In this document: in pieces, positions 13,710-14,070 of the stretch
Numbering within the stretch: the stretch's first letter is position 1
Layout: each line of letters starts with the position of its first letter
DNA from: Candidatus Bipolaricaulota bacterium
GTDB taxonomy: Bacteria > Bipolaricaulota > Bipolaricaulia > UBA7950 > UBA9294
Assembly (NCBI GenBank): GCA_030612485.1
Contig: JAUWNS010000053.1
Location: forward strand, 1-14,070
Length of the DNA stretch: 14,070 nt
Direction of reading: 5' to 3'
Notes under the pieces: generated by a model
Databases searched by the model: none
Told to the model about the DNA's origin: nothing
What the model saw: only the letters and a program-made list of their open reading frames with translations
Translations under genes and position numbers: made by a program

Positions 13710-14070
13710 CCCTCGTCCTCTTTGCGCACAGAAAGGATCTCCAAAAGCGCGGTCAGTCCCAGCAGGTAGCTTTGCCAGCCAAAACCTGAAATCTGCCCCA
13801 CGCAGACCGGAGCAATGAGCGAGCGGTGGCGGAACGCCTCTCTCGCGTAGATGTTCGACAGGTGTACCTCCACCGCAGGCAGGTTCACCCCGGCGAGAGC
13901 ATCCCGCAGGGCAACGCTAGTGTGGGTGGACGCCCCGGCATTGATCAGGATCCCGTCGGCCCAGTCGATGACAGCGTGGATCGCGTCGATGAGGACCCCC
14001 TCGTGGTTCGATTGTACGATGCGCAGCGCCACATCGTGCCTATTTGCCTCCTCGGTGAGAGCGGCGTCGA
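13706..14070 (-). CDS. aroQ: Type II 3-dehydroquinate dehydratase (N-terminus beyond window)
   Basis: Shikimate-pathway enzyme that dehydrates 3-dehydroquinate; cytoplasmic, normally a dodecamer of about 145-residue chains. The open frame continues to the right edge, so about 25-30 N-terminal residues, including the catalytic-Tyr region, are outside. Visible are [30 protein letters not shown], and [33 protein letters not shown], which contain the Asn, His, Ser and Arg residues of the type II active site. The GTG at 14032 is not the start, because conserved sequence ([21 protein letters not shown]) runs through it. Its TGA overlaps the aminotransferase ATG by four bases. Confidence 0.93.
   Translation of the reverse strand, partial: DAALTEEANRHDVALRIVQSNHEGVLIDAIHAVIDWADGILINAGASTHTSVALRDALAGVNLPAVEVHLSNIYAREAFRHRSLIAPVCVGQISGFGWQSYLLGLTALLEILSVRKEDEG

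Overview
The window holds central carbon metabolism genes: a citrate-cleavage (reductive TCA) neighbourhood with two further TCA-linked or biosynthetic operons. The GC content is moderate to high, the genes are tightly packed and often translationally coupled, and they end in ordinary TAA, TAG and TGA stops (standard code). The combination of a two-subunit ATP-citrate lyase, a two-subunit class I (Fe-S, oxygen-sensitive) fumarase, an NADP-type isocitrate dehydrogenase, malic enzyme and an LL-diaminopimelate aminotransferase suggests an anaerobic or microaerophilic bacterium that can run at least part of the TCA cycle reductively. I cannot fix the phylum from the sequence. A deep-branching anaerobic candidate lineage such as Bipolaricaulota/Acetothermia is only a guess.

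Layout, left to right. (1) 1-1668 (+): aconitase, cut by the left edge, followed by a hairpin terminator near 1698-1734. (2) 1742-7124 (+): one apparent operon, promoter - iclR regulator - icd - aclB - aclA - terminator, with gaps of 34 and 17 nt and a final 1-nt TGATG overlap. Isocitrate dehydrogenase and ATP-citrate lyase, with the aconitase upstream, form the 2-oxoglutarate / isocitrate / citrate / acetyl-CoA + oxaloacetate arm of the cycle. (3) 7173-9506 (+): an accessory cassette that looks partly decayed. It has a second IclR regulator behind a near-consensus promoter, then a 132-codon chimeric ORF. That ORF joins the start of a GlpA/LhgO-type FAD oxidoreductase to the end of a DUF1667 protein. 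Last comes an iron-type alcohol dehydrogenase (GldA/HcxA family) whose conserved N-terminus is interrupted by an in-frame TGA. (4) 12380-9536 (-): fumarase alpha - fumarase beta - malic enzyme, tightly coupled, interconverting fumarate, malate and pyruvate. (5) 14070-12534 (-): 3-dehydroquinate dehydratase (cut by the right edge) - LL-diaminopimelate aminotransferase, with an ATGA overlap. These serve aromatic and lysine/cell-wall biosynthesis.

Together, modules 1, 2 and 4 supply most of the tricarboxylate and C4-acid chemistry of a reductive or horseshoe TCA cycle. Malate dehydrogenase, fumarate reductase, succinyl-CoA synthetase and 2-oxoglutarate:ferredoxin oxidoreductase are not in the window. 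No RNA genes, CRISPR arrays, insertion sequences or origins were seen. The observations most worth following are the deletion fusion at 8027-8425, the in-frame TGA at 8460-8462, and the IclR regulator built into the citrate-lyase operon.
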